Of a DNA stretch of 63,151 nucleotides, positions 10,701 through 19,412 are shown one piece after another. Numbering within the stretch: the stretch's first letter is position 1; every line of letters begins with the position of its first letter. The notes beneath the pieces are model-generated. The model was not told the DNA's origin. It searched no databases and saw only the letters and a program-made list of their open reading frames with translations. A program made the translations under genes and the position numbers. This DNA comes from an uncultured Bacilli bacterium. Its GTDB lineage: Bacteria > Bacillota_I > Bacilli_A > RFN20 > CAG-288. The stretch covers positions 1-63,151 of the forward strand of contig CALVXU010000014.1 of NCBI GenBank assembly GCA_944371605.1, read 5' to 3'.

Positions 10701-11106
10701 TGTTCAAAAACAATATAAAGCGACAATCACATACCGAACATCAGATGAAATGCATTTCACAACTTCATATGAGAGCCCTCGCTTTGTCGTCTTAAATTAT
10801 CCTCTACAAGATGGATTCACTTTATATGAGATCACCAAAGATGAAAACGGAGAGGAGATAAGAACTCCGATCGACCTTTACAAAGCTCAAGGCGGCTTTA
10901 TCGGTTTTGAAGGAAAGAGCGGCGAATGCGATTATGTCTTAATCTATGAGACGCCGCATTTAAGTCTTGCGATGGCTGTGACCGCAATCGGAATCTTAAT
11001 CACTTTGATCTGTTTAGCATATTATTCATATAAGCATAAACAAGAGCACGCTTTAGATGCTATCTCCTGGCATGCAAAGCAAAATGACTCCAGTACTAAT
11101 GAATAG
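7711..11106 (+). CDS. YfhO-family large membrane protein
   Basis: 1131 aa. The N-terminal half (about 40-530) has a dozen transmembrane segments; near the start is a conserved loop with GGDYTLQEMTFLFNGYDDWHEF followed by FPNWDYSVFLGVDNIGANSFYYLFSPFF, typical of YfhO/GT-C-type proteins. The second half is a large extracellular domain, closed by one last TM (about 1090-1110) and a short cytoplasmic tail. YfhO proteins are implicated in glycosylation of lipoteichoic acid or surface glycans in Firmicutes. The start is GTG 7711 or ATG 7714; no SD is seen, and a TATGAT (7694-7699) lies 11 nt upstream, so a very short leader is possible. Confidence 0.85.
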   Translation: MMDKIQHLKSYIKDLPRTALVTLDAFFQWLKRTFLHPSEGMKTFYLLFIISILCFIYTWVTHDFTVPLGGDYTLQEMTFLFNGYDDWHEFFRTGDFPNWDYSVFLGVDNIGANSFYYLFSPFFLILLIFPRDWLLVLQGLEFVPKLVIAGMLFYWYLGSFKQLSYKTRRIGALCFAFSGYTFCYLWFHFLDSVAFLPLIFLGIERVIQKKDPRILLVGFLLNAMVSYFFFVVFMIGGFLYAIFRFFQTIKERDHDQNWAVFGLGFFSFLIGIFLSAFVLLPGITTALSMPRVNSGETWLDGILNADGIFNKLVAVFTYPWSSSQNQITPLVNFLFMPLGCYYSNLLNVSWYDNMQASLYVTTPMLLIFFVGLINLLKNKKWGQLFAFAFTLFLLFSPIGFYLFSGFTVGYARYFIIPISWMVVFDCHVLEKRKEIPRTDLDISFIIVIFLSIISMFLVVYEVNNNPSFYPSSTYWDLRLIEVVISIVWMFICYLLLRHFFHKKAFSRTALILASLDIVVMANVSIICQGTVNIDTMAGGPQNIATETEIIKLLKASENDDFYRVYNTTADRGNINISLREGYNGLGAFHSVYPFGAQDFLDRSKIPYTYQNWSMGIHNHRENLETFLSTKYYLVPKVSKPTEPYVIPSQEYDIPYGYKNILDVTEEEQKALNVDYSEELLDYLSSEECDKSLYVNLNHLNGIFSFDTIINTAWLSTYVDEEGNYTYGRYEDINEYPLLRFAMLDDKDYQTFKEDNKYNADTVVINGVETVMTNTLSTNRNRFYNAIVTSDYEEGNSGAIEYVSGYSDLDIQVYSAQWPATEAVPSGEYAYMNPLDPYDMTGKAEYDQNNPFLACNGIGPADVKYNYDTLTDDDGEHLDTYTRQVLYNSKLVITPKDSFGRPALLCEDADPDDPETGYYISIDSTNNIDWRFFDENGVLISKAQHSFSDYKTAHGYYVDRPVSKIVGIILEGNKEEPCYIDRPNIYLTHNSDYQKAIDVQKQYKATITYRTSDEMHFTTSYESPRFVVLNYPLQDGFTLYEITKDENGEEIRTPIDLYKAQGGFIGFEGKSGECDYVLIYETPHLSLAMAVTAIGILITLICLAYYSYKHKQEHALDAISWHAKQNDSSTNE

Positions 11107-11137
11107 TTGACCTGTTTTAAAACGTAACTTAAACCTT

Positions 11138-11143
11138 TATAAT
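11138..11143 (+). promoter_or_regulatory. -10 box 8 nt before start codon (probable leaderless mRNA)
   Basis: A perfect TATAAT ends 8 nt before the ATG at 11152, and there is no purine-rich SD. Transcription would begin at or within a base or two of the start codon. The -35 is weak (TTTTAA, 17-nt spacer). Confidence 0.6.
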
Positions 11144-11151
11144 TAAATCAA

Positions 11152-12309
11152 ATGGGAAACAACAATAAAATTTTGTATCTTCAAGCGGGCGGACCGACCA
11201 GTGTGATCAACGCTTCCTTTTTAGGTTTGTTCGATGAAGCTAAAAAACATGATAGTCAAGTATATGTTTCACCATACGGGCTATCTTCTTTATTAAAAGA
11301 TCAAATCATAGAGATTAAAAATATCAATCATAATTCTCTTATCAAAAGACCCGGGTCCTATTTTGGATCAGCGCGAATTCATCTCAAAGATATAGATACC
11401 ATCGATATGATCATCAAAACTTTGGCTAACAATAATATTCATCAAATATTTATCAACGGTGGAAATGACACGATGGATTCTGCCTTAAAAATATCCAGTG
11501 CTGCCAAAAGAAAGAAATACGATTTACAAGTCATCGGTATACCAAAAACTATCGATAACGATTTAAAAGAGACCGATCATACACCCGGTTATGCTTCAGC
11601 AAGCAAATTCATCATCAACGCCCTAGCTAGCATTATCATCGATGACTTATCTTATAAAAAAGGCAGAGTCAATATCATCGAAGTCATGGGTAGAGATTCA
11701 GGATATCTAGCTTTAGCTAGCAATCTCGTCCGCAAAAACGGCTTTGCAATTGATCTGACATATATTCCTGAAGTTCCTTTTTCAATAGATGATTTCGCGA
11801 AAAAAGCTTCTGAAATTTATGAGTCTAAAGGACGTTGCATCACCGTCGTTTCTGAGGGTATCAAAGACCAACACGGCAAATTGATTTCTTCTATGCAGAC
11901 AGAGGATGCCTTCGGAAATATTCAAATGGGTGGTGTGAGCTCATATTTAGCTAACTATTTGACTAGAAAAGGCCTAAAAACCAGAGGTATAGAATTGAAT
12001 GTCTTACAAAGATCAGCTTTTTTCTTGACATCTGAGATAGATGTTAAAGAAAGCTATCAAGCTGGTAAAGCTGCTTTCAGATTTGCAAATAAACAACTTT
12101 CAGATGTGATGGTTTCTTTCAAAAGAATCTCTAATAATCCTTATAAGATTCAATTTGTCCCAGTCCCATTATCGAAAGTAGCAAAGTTACCAGCTGAATT
12201 AAATTTACAATTTTACGATTCTAAAAAACAACGAGCCACTAAAGCTTTTTATGATTATTTAACACCACTTTTAGGAAAAAACTTTTTAAAGATAGCATTA
12301 GATATTTAG
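11152..12309 (+). CDS. Phosphofructokinase family, pyrophosphate-type active site
   Basis: 385 aa. Transfers phosphate to fructose 6-phosphate (glycolysis). Motifs: GGPTSVIN (13-20), GGNDT (103-107), PKTIDND (131-137), MGRDSG (179-184). In ATP enzymes the corresponding sites read GGDGS and PGTIDND. An Asp at the 104-equivalent and Lys at the 124-equivalent are the established marks of PPi-dependent PFKs, so PPi is the likely donor. The preceding Asp is Asn here, which is less usual. Apparently a single gene with a leaderless-type promoter. A sugar-kinase side role cannot be excluded, since a second PFK may exist elsewhere in the genome. Confidence 0.85.
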   Translation: MGNNNKILYLQAGGPTSVINASFLGLFDEAKKHDSQVYVSPYGLSSLLKDQIIEIKNINHNSLIKRPGSYFGSARIHLKDIDTIDMIIKTLANNNIHQIFINGGNDTMDSALKISSAAKRKKYDLQVIGIPKTIDNDLKETDHTPGYASASKFIINALASIIIDDLSYKKGRVNIIEVMGRDSGYLALASNLVRKNGFAIDLTYIPEVPFSIDDFAKKASEIYESKGRCITVVSEGIKDQHGKLISSMQTEDAFGNIQMGGVSSYLANYLTRKGLKTRGIELNVLQRSAFFLTSEIDVKESYQAGKAAFRFANKQLSDVMVSFKRISNNPYKIQFVPVPLSKVAKLPAELNLQFYDSKKQRATKAFYDYLTPLLGKNFLKIALDI

Positions 12310-12434
12310 AAACTTATTTTCATCAACAAACAGAGCATCATTGTTGACTTTTTTATATGGCTTTTGTTATGTTAATCACACAAGGAACGGAATATTTGAG
12401 AAAGCTTATGTTTTCTTAAAAGAAAGGATCAAAA

Positions 12435-13277
12435 ATGAAAAAAACAAAGTTCTTTTTGCCTCTCTTCTCTTTGGTGCTCCTTGCAGGCTGCACTGGGCCT
12501 AATTCTAGTAGTCAAGGCACCTTAGATATTGATGAGGTCATCACCAATTCTAAAAACAGTAACCTTTTCGCTTATGAAGCTGCTACTTCCATCGGCTTAT
12601 TAGCGACCATCAATCCCACCACAGTCAAATCAGCCAAACGCGAAGCCAGTCAACAATTGATCGATCAAGTGAAAGAATACTTACCATCAATCGAAGCTGC
12701 CTTGCGTGGGAACGATCTTCTTTTAAATAATTTTGAAGTTGAATCCGATAGGGAAGAATATAAAACAAAATTAGTTGTCACTTATAAAGATGTTTCTTTA
12801 GCAGAAACTTCTTTCACAATGTATTATAACGAAACTCCTACTGGAGATAGAGACGATCACGACGAGGAAGAAGCCATCATTGATGGACTCGTTGTCGTCG
12901 GTGAAAACGAATATCAAATGCGTGGAGAAAAAGAAAGAGAAAATGACGAATTAGAAGTCTCCTTCTCATATCATCTCGATGATAATAATTATGTCAGAGT
13001 TTCACAAGAAATTGAGAATGATGAACAAGAATTCGAGTATGAAGTCTATGAGAATAAGCGACTCATCCATTCATATTCTTTAGAGATGGAAAATGATGAA
13101 GTCGAATTGCACTCACAATCCATAGGTCAGAATCTTTATTTAGAATTTTCTTTCTTCAAAAGAGACGATCACAACTATATCAGCTGCTATGTAGTTAATA
13201 ATCAAGAAAGAGAAAGAATTCTCTTCGAAAAGATAGTTGATGATCAAGGCGTTGTGACTTATAACGTCGTTCAATGA
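12435..13277 (+). CDS. Small acidic lipoprotein, unknown function
   Basis: 280 aa. Signal peptide MKKTKFFLPLFSLVLLAGC with lipobox LAGC (Cys 19), then NSSSQG linker. The mature part has a helical segment (about 35-90) and then a very acidic beta-rich region (about 100-280) with alternating ENDE/DDND patterns (RENDELEVSFSYHLDDNNY, NDEQEFEYEVYENK). This acidity suggests cation binding, but no motif confirms it. SD AAAGGA lies 8 nt before the ATG. A perfect hairpin with T-run about 130 nt downstream (13405-13425) probably ends the transcript. No family recognised. Confidence 0.8.
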   Translation: MKKTKFFLPLFSLVLLAGCTGPNSSSQGTLDIDEVITNSKNSNLFAYEAATSIGLLATINPTTVKSAKREASQQLIDQVKEYLPSIEAALRGNDLLLNNFEVESDREEYKTKLVVTYKDVSLAETSFTMYYNETPTGDRDDHDEEEAIIDGLVVVGENEYQMRGEKERENDELEVSFSYHLDDNNYVRVSQEIENDEQEFEYEVYENKRLIHSYSLEMENDEVELHSQSIGQNLYLEFSFFKRDDHNYISCYVVNNQERERILFEKIVDDQGVVTYNVVQ

Positions 13278-13286
13278 GGTTTTAAA

Positions 13287-13538
13287 TTATTCCGCTAACT
13301 CTTCGTTAATCCTTTTAAAATCTAATTCTTCAGTCGCGGATATCTCTTTGATTACGGATTCTAACATACTGATTTTTAGATTTTTTCCATCATCGCATTC
13401 TTCAGGGTCCTCTTGGACCCTTTTTATTGAAACCAAAAGAAAATTAAGAATCTGATAATAATTATCTTCATCGAATTTTTTGACGCTCAACGCTTTCAAT
13501 GTTGCGATGGCCATACTGCTCAATTTAATCTTTTTCAT
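13287..13538 (-). CDS. Possible small helical protein (uncertain ORF)
   Basis: 83 aa from the ATG at 13538 (MKKIKLSSMAIATLKALSVKKFDEDNYYQILNFLLVSIKRV...); a TTG at 13559 would add seven residues. The composition is that of a real, mostly helical protein and the ORF is open, but no SD is visible and the plus-strand terminator of the neighbouring gene (13405-13425) lies inside it. Function unknown. It may be a genuine gene whose sequence doubles as the terminator, or chance. Confidence 0.4.
   Translation of the reverse strand: MKKIKLSSMAIATLKALSVKKFDEDNYYQILNFLLVSIKRVQEDPEECDDGKNLKISMLESVIKEISATEELDFKRINEELAE
13405..13425 (+). terminator. Perfect terminator hairpin for lipoprotein gene
   Basis: GGGTCC-TCTT-GGACCC followed by TTTTT. 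A textbook intrinsic terminator in the plus direction, 128 nt after the stop of the 12435-13277 gene. Confidence 0.85.
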
Positions 13539-13728
13539 TGTTATATCTTGCTGTTTCAATTCATATTACTACTTTTTCTGACTAAAGCAAAATAGATAAA
13601 GCAGTATGTTTCAGCAGCCGTCAGAATGTTCTCATAAAAGTTAAATGAACAATTCTTATTCCGATTGTGTCAATTGCCTTTTTATTCGCTATTTGTTTTA
13701 TAATAATTTGATGGAGTGATTTTTAAAA

Positions 13729-16578
13729 ATGACAGATAACTATAAAGATTACATAGTCGTCAAAGGCGCTAGAGAAAACAACCTTAAAAATATAAATTTA
13801 GAAATACCAAAAAACTCTTTGGTAGTCTTTTCTGGTGTTTCCGGATCTGGAAAGTCCACCTTGGCCTTTGATACCATTTTTGCTGAAGTCCAACGTCGCT
13901 ATGTCGAATCCTTATCCAGTTATGCTAGACAATTCTTAGGTGATTTTTCAAAACCGGATGTCGACTCCATCGATGGACTATCACCAGCTATTTCCATCGA
14001 TCAAAAAACCACTTCTCATAACCCTCGCTCAACCGTAGGAACAGTCACTGAAATCTATGATTACCTGCGTCTTTTATATGCTAGAATCGGTGTTGCCTAT
14101 TGTCCTGATCACAACATTCCTATCACCGCCTATTCATTACAACAAATATATAATTCCATCAAAGACTATCCTGAAGGAAGCAAAGTGACTATTTATGCCC
14201 CAGTAGTACAAAATGAAAAAGGGACACACATAGCTACAATGTTGAAATTTTTCACTGCTGGTTTCAATAGAGCTAAAATCGACGGCTCAGAATTAAAGAG
14301 ATATGAAGAACCACCTATGTTGGATAAAAATCAAAAACACACCATCTCTTTTGCTATCGATAGATTACTATTATCCAAAGGAAAAGAAGACCGTTTATTC
14401 AATTCTTTAAGAACGGCACTAGATTTTGCCAAAGGATATGTCATCATTGATATCAACGGGAAAGAGAAATTATATTCTGAACATCAATCATGCCCGTTAT
14501 GCGGCTTTACAATTCCACCTTTAGAACCTAGATTGTTTTCTTTTAATAACCCATTAGGCTGTTGTCCAGATTGCAATGGATTAGGTGTTAAAATCGAAGC
14601 TGACCCTTCTTTGATAATCACAGATCCTTCTCTATCTATCGATGAGGGCGCTATCGGATGTCTTCCCAAAAACAATCACGAAACAATCGAATGGTCTGAT
14701 TTCTATGCCGTTTTAGCAAAATATAAAATCAACAGCAAAACACCGATTTGTAAATTATCTGAACGACAAAAGAATATCATCATTTACGGACCTGAGGAAC
14801 CTGTGAATTACATCTATGAAAGTTCCAACGGATCCAAGATCAAAAAATCAGTGACAGAAGGTCTAAAAGCGCGCATCGACCGTCTATATGTGTCAACAAA
14901 ATCAGAATTCATGAAAGAATTCTATGGCTCTTTTATGTCTGAAAGAGAATGTCCTACCTGCCATGGCGCTAGATTATCTAAAGAAGTTCTATCAGTAAAA
15001 ATAGGCGGCCTTAATATTTACGAATTATGTTCGATGAGCTTACAAAAAATCTATGATTTCTTCACCGATTTAGTTCCTACTCTATCACCGATGCAACAAA
15101 GCATTTCAAATATGATCATCAATGAAGTCAAAAATCGTTTGAAGTTTTTAATCGATGTCGGTCTTGATTATTTGACTCTATCTAGAAATGCGTCTACTCT
15201 TTCCGGCGGAGAAAGTCAAAGAATACGTTTAGCCACTCAAATCGGAAGCCGTTTGACTGGGGTCCTTTATGTCTTAGATGAACCTTCTATCGGTCTGCAT
15301 CAAAGAGACAATGACAAACTGATCAACACCTTGAAAGAGATGCGTGATTTGGGTAATTCTTTAATAGTCGTAGAGCATGATGAAGACACGATACTCGCTG
15401 CTGATTACGTCGTCGATATAGGACCTGGCGCTGGTGACCATGGCGGAAAAATCATCTATGCTGGTGAACCTAAAGGTTTAATAGCTGATACAGATTCTTT
15501 AACAGGCGACTATCTGTCAGGAAGAAAGATGATTCCTACACCAAAACTCAGAAGAAAATTTGACAAATTTATCACTATCCATAATGCATATTGTCACAAT
15601 TTAAAACATATCGATGTCAGAATACCTACCAGCTGTTTCACTTGTGTCACCGGTGTTTCTGGATCTGGTAAATCATCTTTAATCGATGAAATCTTATATC
15701 ATAATGTTAGACAAGCTTTAGGCTTTAAAGATTTAAAAGAACCTTATTGCGATAAGATTGATAATGTGAAACTTTTCTCTAAAGTTATTAACGTATCACA
15801 AGAACCGATAGGCAGAACTCCAAGAAGCAACCCGGCTACTTATATCAAGGTTTTTGATGATATCAGAGATGTTTTTGCCCAGACTTCTGATGCTAAAATG
15901 AAAGGCTTAACCAAATCTATGTTTTCATTCAATGTGCCAGGAGGTAGATGCGAAGCTTGTCAAGGCGCTGGGGTTAGAAGAATATCGATGAATTTCTTGC
16001 CTGATGTTTATGTGACATGTGATGTTTGTGATGGCAAAAGATATACAGATGATGTTCTAAATGTGAAATACCATGGCAAAAATATCTCTGATGTTTTAGA
16101 CATGAGAGCTGAAGAAGCTTTATCTTTCTTCTCAGCAGTTCCACAGATTAGAAGAAAATTACAAACTCTAGTTGATGTCGGATTGGGATATATCAAACTA
16201 GGTCAATCATCAACCACTATCTCTGGAGGAGAAGCTCAAAGAGTTAAACTCGCCTTTGAATTAGAACGATATTCTGATGGTAAAACTTTATACATTTTAG
16301 ATGAACCGACTACTGGTTTACATCCGCATGATATCTCACGACTGATCAATGTTCTCAATCGTTTAGTTGATAACGGAAATACAGTAGTCGTCATCGAACA
16401 CAATCTCGATGTCATCAAATCTGCTGATTATATCGTTGACTTAGGACCTGAGGGTGGTGATAGAGGCGGAAACTTGCTTTTTGAAGGAACACCAGAAGAT
16501 TTAACAAATTGTAAATCCTCTTATACTGGCCAATATTTAAAACGCGAATTACAAAAAGAAAAATATCAGCAAAAATAA
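13729..16578 (+). CDS. uvrA: UvrABC excinuclease subunit A
   Basis: 949 aa, the usual length. DNA-damage recognition ATPase of nucleotide excision repair. Two ABC modules: Walker A GVSGSGKST (36-44) and a second GVSGSGKSS near 640; signatures LSGGESQ and ISGGEAQ; zinc sites CPLCGF...CCPDC (about 250-280) and CEACQGAG...CDVC (about 743-765). The usual partner uvrB is not adjacent. TATAAT lies at 13699-13704 and GGAG precedes the ATG by about 11 nt. The gene appears to be transcribed alone. Confidence 0.98.
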   Translation: MTDNYKDYIVVKGARENNLKNINLEIPKNSLVVFSGVSGSGKSTLAFDTIFAEVQRRYVESLSSYARQFLGDFSKPDVDSIDGLSPAISIDQKTTSHNPRSTVGTVTEIYDYLRLLYARIGVAYCPDHNIPITAYSLQQIYNSIKDYPEGSKVTIYAPVVQNEKGTHIATMLKFFTAGFNRAKIDGSELKRYEEPPMLDKNQKHTISFAIDRLLLSKGKEDRLFNSLRTALDFAKGYVIIDINGKEKLYSEHQSCPLCGFTIPPLEPRLFSFNNPLGCCPDCNGLGVKIEADPSLIITDPSLSIDEGAIGCLPKNNHETIEWSDFYAVLAKYKINSKTPICKLSERQKNIIIYGPEEPVNYIYESSNGSKIKKSVTEGLKARIDRLYVSTKSEFMKEFYGSFMSERECPTCHGARLSKEVLSVKIGGLNIYELCSMSLQKIYDFFTDLVPTLSPMQQSISNMIINEVKNRLKFLIDVGLDYLTLSRNASTLSGGESQRIRLATQIGSRLTGVLYVLDEPSIGLHQRDNDKLINTLKEMRDLGNSLIVVEHDEDTILAADYVVDIGPGAGDHGGKIIYAGEPKGLIADTDSLTGDYLSGRKMIPTPKLRRKFDKFITIHNAYCHNLKHIDVRIPTSCFTCVTGVSGSGKSSLIDEILYHNVRQALGFKDLKEPYCDKIDNVKLFSKVINVSQEPIGRTPRSNPATYIKVFDDIRDVFAQTSDAKMKGLTKSMFSFNVPGGRCEACQGAGVRRISMNFLPDVYVTCDVCDGKRYTDDVLNVKYHGKNISDVLDMRAEEALSFFSAVPQIRRKLQTLVDVGLGYIKLGQSSTTISGGEAQRVKLAFELERYSDGKTLYILDEPTTGLHPHDISRLINVLNRLVDNGNTVVVIEHNLDVIKSADYIVDLGPEGGDRGGNLLFEGTPEDLTNCKSSYTGQYLKRELQKEKYQQK

Positions 16579-16622
16579 GCGACTTATAAATAGCAAATTT
16601 ATCTGTTAGAGAAATAAAGTTT

Positions 16623-16652
16623 ATTTTATCTATTAATTATATTTGATAAAAT
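16623..16652 (+). repeat. Inverted repeat upstream of hprK
   Basis: ATTTTATC (16623-16630) and GATAAAAT (16645-16652) are perfect inverted copies separated by 14 nt, about 30 nt before the hprK start. It could be an operator of the hprK operon or part of an AT-rich terminator for uvrA; the sequence alone does not decide. Confidence 0.35.
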
Positions 16653-16682
16653 AACGTTGCTGAACTTAAAGGAGATGAGCCT

Positions 16683-17735
16683 ATGTTCACAAGCTTAGAT
16701 TTAGCCAATCATTTTGGCTTTAAAATCATCAATGGTGATATCAAATCTTTAAATCGTCAAATCATTGTTCCTGAATTAGATAGACCCGGTCTCGAATTAC
16801 TCGGTCTTTTCAGTTATCACGAAAAGAAGAGAATCATGTTGATCGGAAATAAAGAGATGGCACTGATAACCAATGCTAAGAATGAAAATATATATCAAAA
16901 CTGCTTAAAAATCTGTAATCCAGAATGCCCTGCTGTCATCATCACCCATGGCAATCCATGCCCTGAGCCATTGTTGAAAGCTGCAAAAGAGAATGATTGT
17001 CCGATATTCGGTTATGATTCTGATACTTCTCAATTAGAATCAGATATGTATGTCTATCTGACAGAAGCTTTAGCGCCAAAAACAGCGATTCACGCATGCT
17101 TATTAGAGATTTATGATATCGGTGTTCTCATCCAAGGTGAATCAGGTATCGGTAAATCAGAGATCTCATTAGATTTGATCAAAAAAGGGCATCGATTGAT
17201 CGCTGATGATCGTGTAAATATCTCTGCTGTTAGAGGACATTTGGTGGGAACTTGTCCAGAATCAATTTACGGTATGATGGAAGTTAGGGGTATCGGAATC
17301 ATCGATGTTTCTAGAATGTTTGGTATCAATTCTTTATCTAAAAGCACTCGCATCAAATTATTGATCAACCTAGTATCTTTTAATCGCGATGAACCTATGG
17401 AAAGAATCGGCATGAAAACTGATCGTTTCGAGATTTTAGGCGAATCTATCCCTTTGATAAAACTTCCTGTATCAGCCGCTAGATCGATGTCAGAAATCAT
17501 CGAAACCGCTGTGACTAACTATAAATTAAAAGACTACGGATATGATACTGGGTATGAATTTCAAAGACGTTTAGAAGAACTTCATGAAAAACAAGAGATT
17601 AAAAAAAGAGAAGCTGAACTATTTATAAAACAGAAAAACAATAATGCTCAAACATCTTCTTCAACTTCAAAGAGTTCTTCATCGATTCAGGTTGGCATCA
17701 TCAATCCTGAATCTTCAGATAAAAGAGGTGAATGA
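16683..17735 (+). CDS. hprK: HPr kinase/phosphorylase
   Basis: 350 aa. Phosphorylates and dephosphorylates the regulatory Ser of HPr (and Crh) according to glycolytic state, so it is the sensor of carbon catabolite control. P-loop GESGIGKS (152-159) and the HPrK signature MEVRGIGIIDVSRMFG (199-214) are intact. Beyond residue about 315 there is an extra Lys/Glu then Ser-rich tail (SSSTSKSSSSIQ), so it is about 35 residues longer than Bacillus HprK. SD AAGGAGATG lies before the ATG. It overlaps lgt by 4 nt, starting the hprK-lgt-HAD-trxB-whiA run. A target, the Crh-like protein, is encoded at 43.6 kb. Confidence 0.97.
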   Translation: MFTSLDLANHFGFKIINGDIKSLNRQIIVPELDRPGLELLGLFSYHEKKRIMLIGNKEMALITNAKNENIYQNCLKICNPECPAVIITHGNPCPEPLLKAAKENDCPIFGYDSDTSQLESDMYVYLTEALAPKTAIHACLLEIYDIGVLIQGESGIGKSEISLDLIKKGHRLIADDRVNISAVRGHLVGTCPESIYGMMEVRGIGIIDVSRMFGINSLSKSTRIKLLINLVSFNRDEPMERIGMKTDRFEILGESIPLIKLPVSAARSMSEIIETAVTNYKLKDYGYDTGYEFQRRLEELHEKQEIKKREAELFIKQKNNNAQTSSSTSKSSSSIQVGIINPESSDKRGE

Positions 17736-18778
17736 TGAACTTTCTAACCCTTTATTCCGATGGGGGATATCCAGAAGGCATCCCTTTTGATAAACCTATT
17801 GTTAGATTTTATGCTCTCTTCATTCTTATCGGTGCTCTATTAGCATTAGCTATTTCTAATTATCGAGCATATAAAGAAGGATATGATGCTACTTTCTTTA
17901 ATATGGTCTTTTTAATCGCTTTTCCTTGTGGAATAATCGGTGCACGCATCTGGCATGTCATCGCTAGTTGGTCACAAGAATATGCTAATGCTCCTTTTTA
18001 TCACGTGTTTGAAATTTGGAGAGGTGGTCTAGCTATTCAAGGCGGAGCGATCGGTGGGATTTTGGCCGGTGTATTATTCGTCTTTTTCGCTAGAAAAGGC
18101 ATGCCTATTTTAAAAGCTACTGACTTAGCAGTTCCTACCATACTGATCGCTCAAGCCATCGGCAGATGGGGGAATTTCTTTAATTCCGAGGTCTTCGGAC
18201 ATGCCGTTTCATTAGAGGCTTGGTCATTTTTACCAGGTTTTATAACAAATAATATGACCGGAGATATGTCATCTAGCATCACCATTCCAAGCTCCGGTAT
18301 AGCTGCTCCTTTGTTTCTAGTGGAGGGCTTGATAAATATAATGTTTTATTTCGTCATCACCGAAGGCTTAAAAGCAGCAGAAGGTAAATATTATAAAGAT
18401 GGCGATCAATCTTTCTCTTACTTTATCGCATATGGAATTGTCAGGCTAATTCTCGAGCCTCTAAGAAATCCCGCTTTTATTATGGGAGAAGAAAATGGTG
18501 ATAAATCAACTTATAATTCTATGTTGATGGCTATCGCTTTTATCATCATCGGTGTCATCTTGATCATCGCTAATCATTTATTCAGATATCTCTATGCTAA
18601 AAAAATACTGGTTTTACCCGCTTATTTTGAAAAATATCTCGCATCTAGAAGAGTCATCAAAAAGACAGAAGCATCAAAACATGAAAACTCAAACTCTAAA
18701 GATGATTTGACTTTCGATGACGAAAAGATTAAGGCGTTAGAAGAAAAATTTAAAAATGAACAAGACCAACAAAAATAA
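17732..18778 (+). CDS. lgt: Prolipoprotein diacylglyceryl transferase
   Basis: 348 aa. Transfers diacylglycerol to the lipobox Cys of prolipoproteins, the first step of lipoprotein maturation; this window alone encodes several clear substrates. About seven TM segments; the signature region GGLAIQGGAIGG (about 98-109), then IAQAIGRWGNFFNSEVFG (around 142-159) with the essential Arg and Asn, and a second Arg in YGIVRLILEPLRNP (about 228-241). The C-terminal tail after the last TM (about 60 aa, charged) is longer than usual. Overlaps hprK upstream (ATGATG junction) and the HAD gene downstream by 23 nt. Gene order hprK-lgt-ppaX is conserved in Firmicutes. Confidence 0.97.
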   Translation: MMNFLTLYSDGGYPEGIPFDKPIVRFYALFILIGALLALAISNYRAYKEGYDATFFNMVFLIAFPCGIIGARIWHVIASWSQEYANAPFYHVFEIWRGGLAIQGGAIGGILAGVLFVFFARKGMPILKATDLAVPTILIAQAIGRWGNFFNSEVFGHAVSLEAWSFLPGFITNNMTGDMSSSITIPSSGIAAPLFLVEGLINIMFYFVITEGLKAAEGKYYKDGDQSFSYFIAYGIVRLILEPLRNPAFIMGEENGDKSTYNSMLMAIAFIIIGVILIIANHLFRYLYAKKILVLPAYFEKYLASRRVIKKTEASKHENSNSKDDLTFDDEKIKALEEKFKNEQDQQK

Positions 18779-19412
18779 AAATATCCAAGTCATCATCTTT
18801 GACTTAGATGGGACTTTAGTCGATACTGCTTTATATATCGTTTTAAATTACACACATCTATTTTACAAATATCATAAACCAATACCTTCATTAGAAACGA
18901 TGGTCTATTTTTCTGGGCCGCCCTTAACAGAAATCTTCAAGCGATATTTTCCTGATATTCCTCAGAATGAACTGTTGAAAGAGTTCCAAGCGTTTGCTGA
19001 CAAATATGGAAACATATTTGCTAATCTATATGAAGGCGAGATTCAAACGCTTAAAAAGTTAAAAGAAGCCGGCTATAAATTAGCTGTGATCACTAGCAAA
19101 CGAGAAAAAGCGATGAATGATAACCTCTCTTATTTTAAAATCAAAGATTATTTTGATATCTTAATTCCTCTAGACAGCGAATTTCCGCCAAAGCCACATC
19201 CTCAAAGCATCGAATATATTTTAAACTCTTTACATTTGAGGACAGAAGAGGCGATGATCATCGGAGATTCTGAATCCGATATTCAAGCTGGTATCAATGC
19301 TTCAATCAAAACAGGTTTGATAACATTTGGCCTTAAGAAAAAACCAGATGTTACTGCGGATGAAGAATTCGCCTCATTCGAAGAGATTGAAAGGAGCTTT
19401 GTTTATGAATAA
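18756..19412 (+). CDS. HAD-superfamily phosphatase (PpaX-like)
   Basis: 218 aa. HAD motif I FDLDGTLVDT (about 15-24), motif II VITSKR (about 110), motif III/IV with Lys and GDSESDIQAG (about 169-178), and a helical cap after motif I: a haloacid-dehalogenase class phosphatase of the PpaX/Gph type. In Bacilli PpaX lies in the hprK-lgt operon and hydrolyses the pyrophosphate formed when HprK phosphorolyses Ser-P-HPr; the same position here supports that role. Phosphoglycolate phosphatase is the alternative. The start overlaps the lgt 3' end, and the gene ends over the trxB start. Confidence 0.85.
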   Translation: MNKTNKNKNIQVIIFDLDGTLVDTALYIVLNYTHLFYKYHKPIPSLETMVYFSGPPLTEIFKRYFPDIPQNELLKEFQAFADKYGNIFANLYEGEIQTLKKLKEAGYKLAVITSKREKAMNDNLSYFKIKDYFDILIPLDSEFPPKPHPQSIEYILNSLHLRTEEAMIIGDSESDIQAGINASIKTGLITFGLKKKPDVTADEEFASFEEIERSFVYE

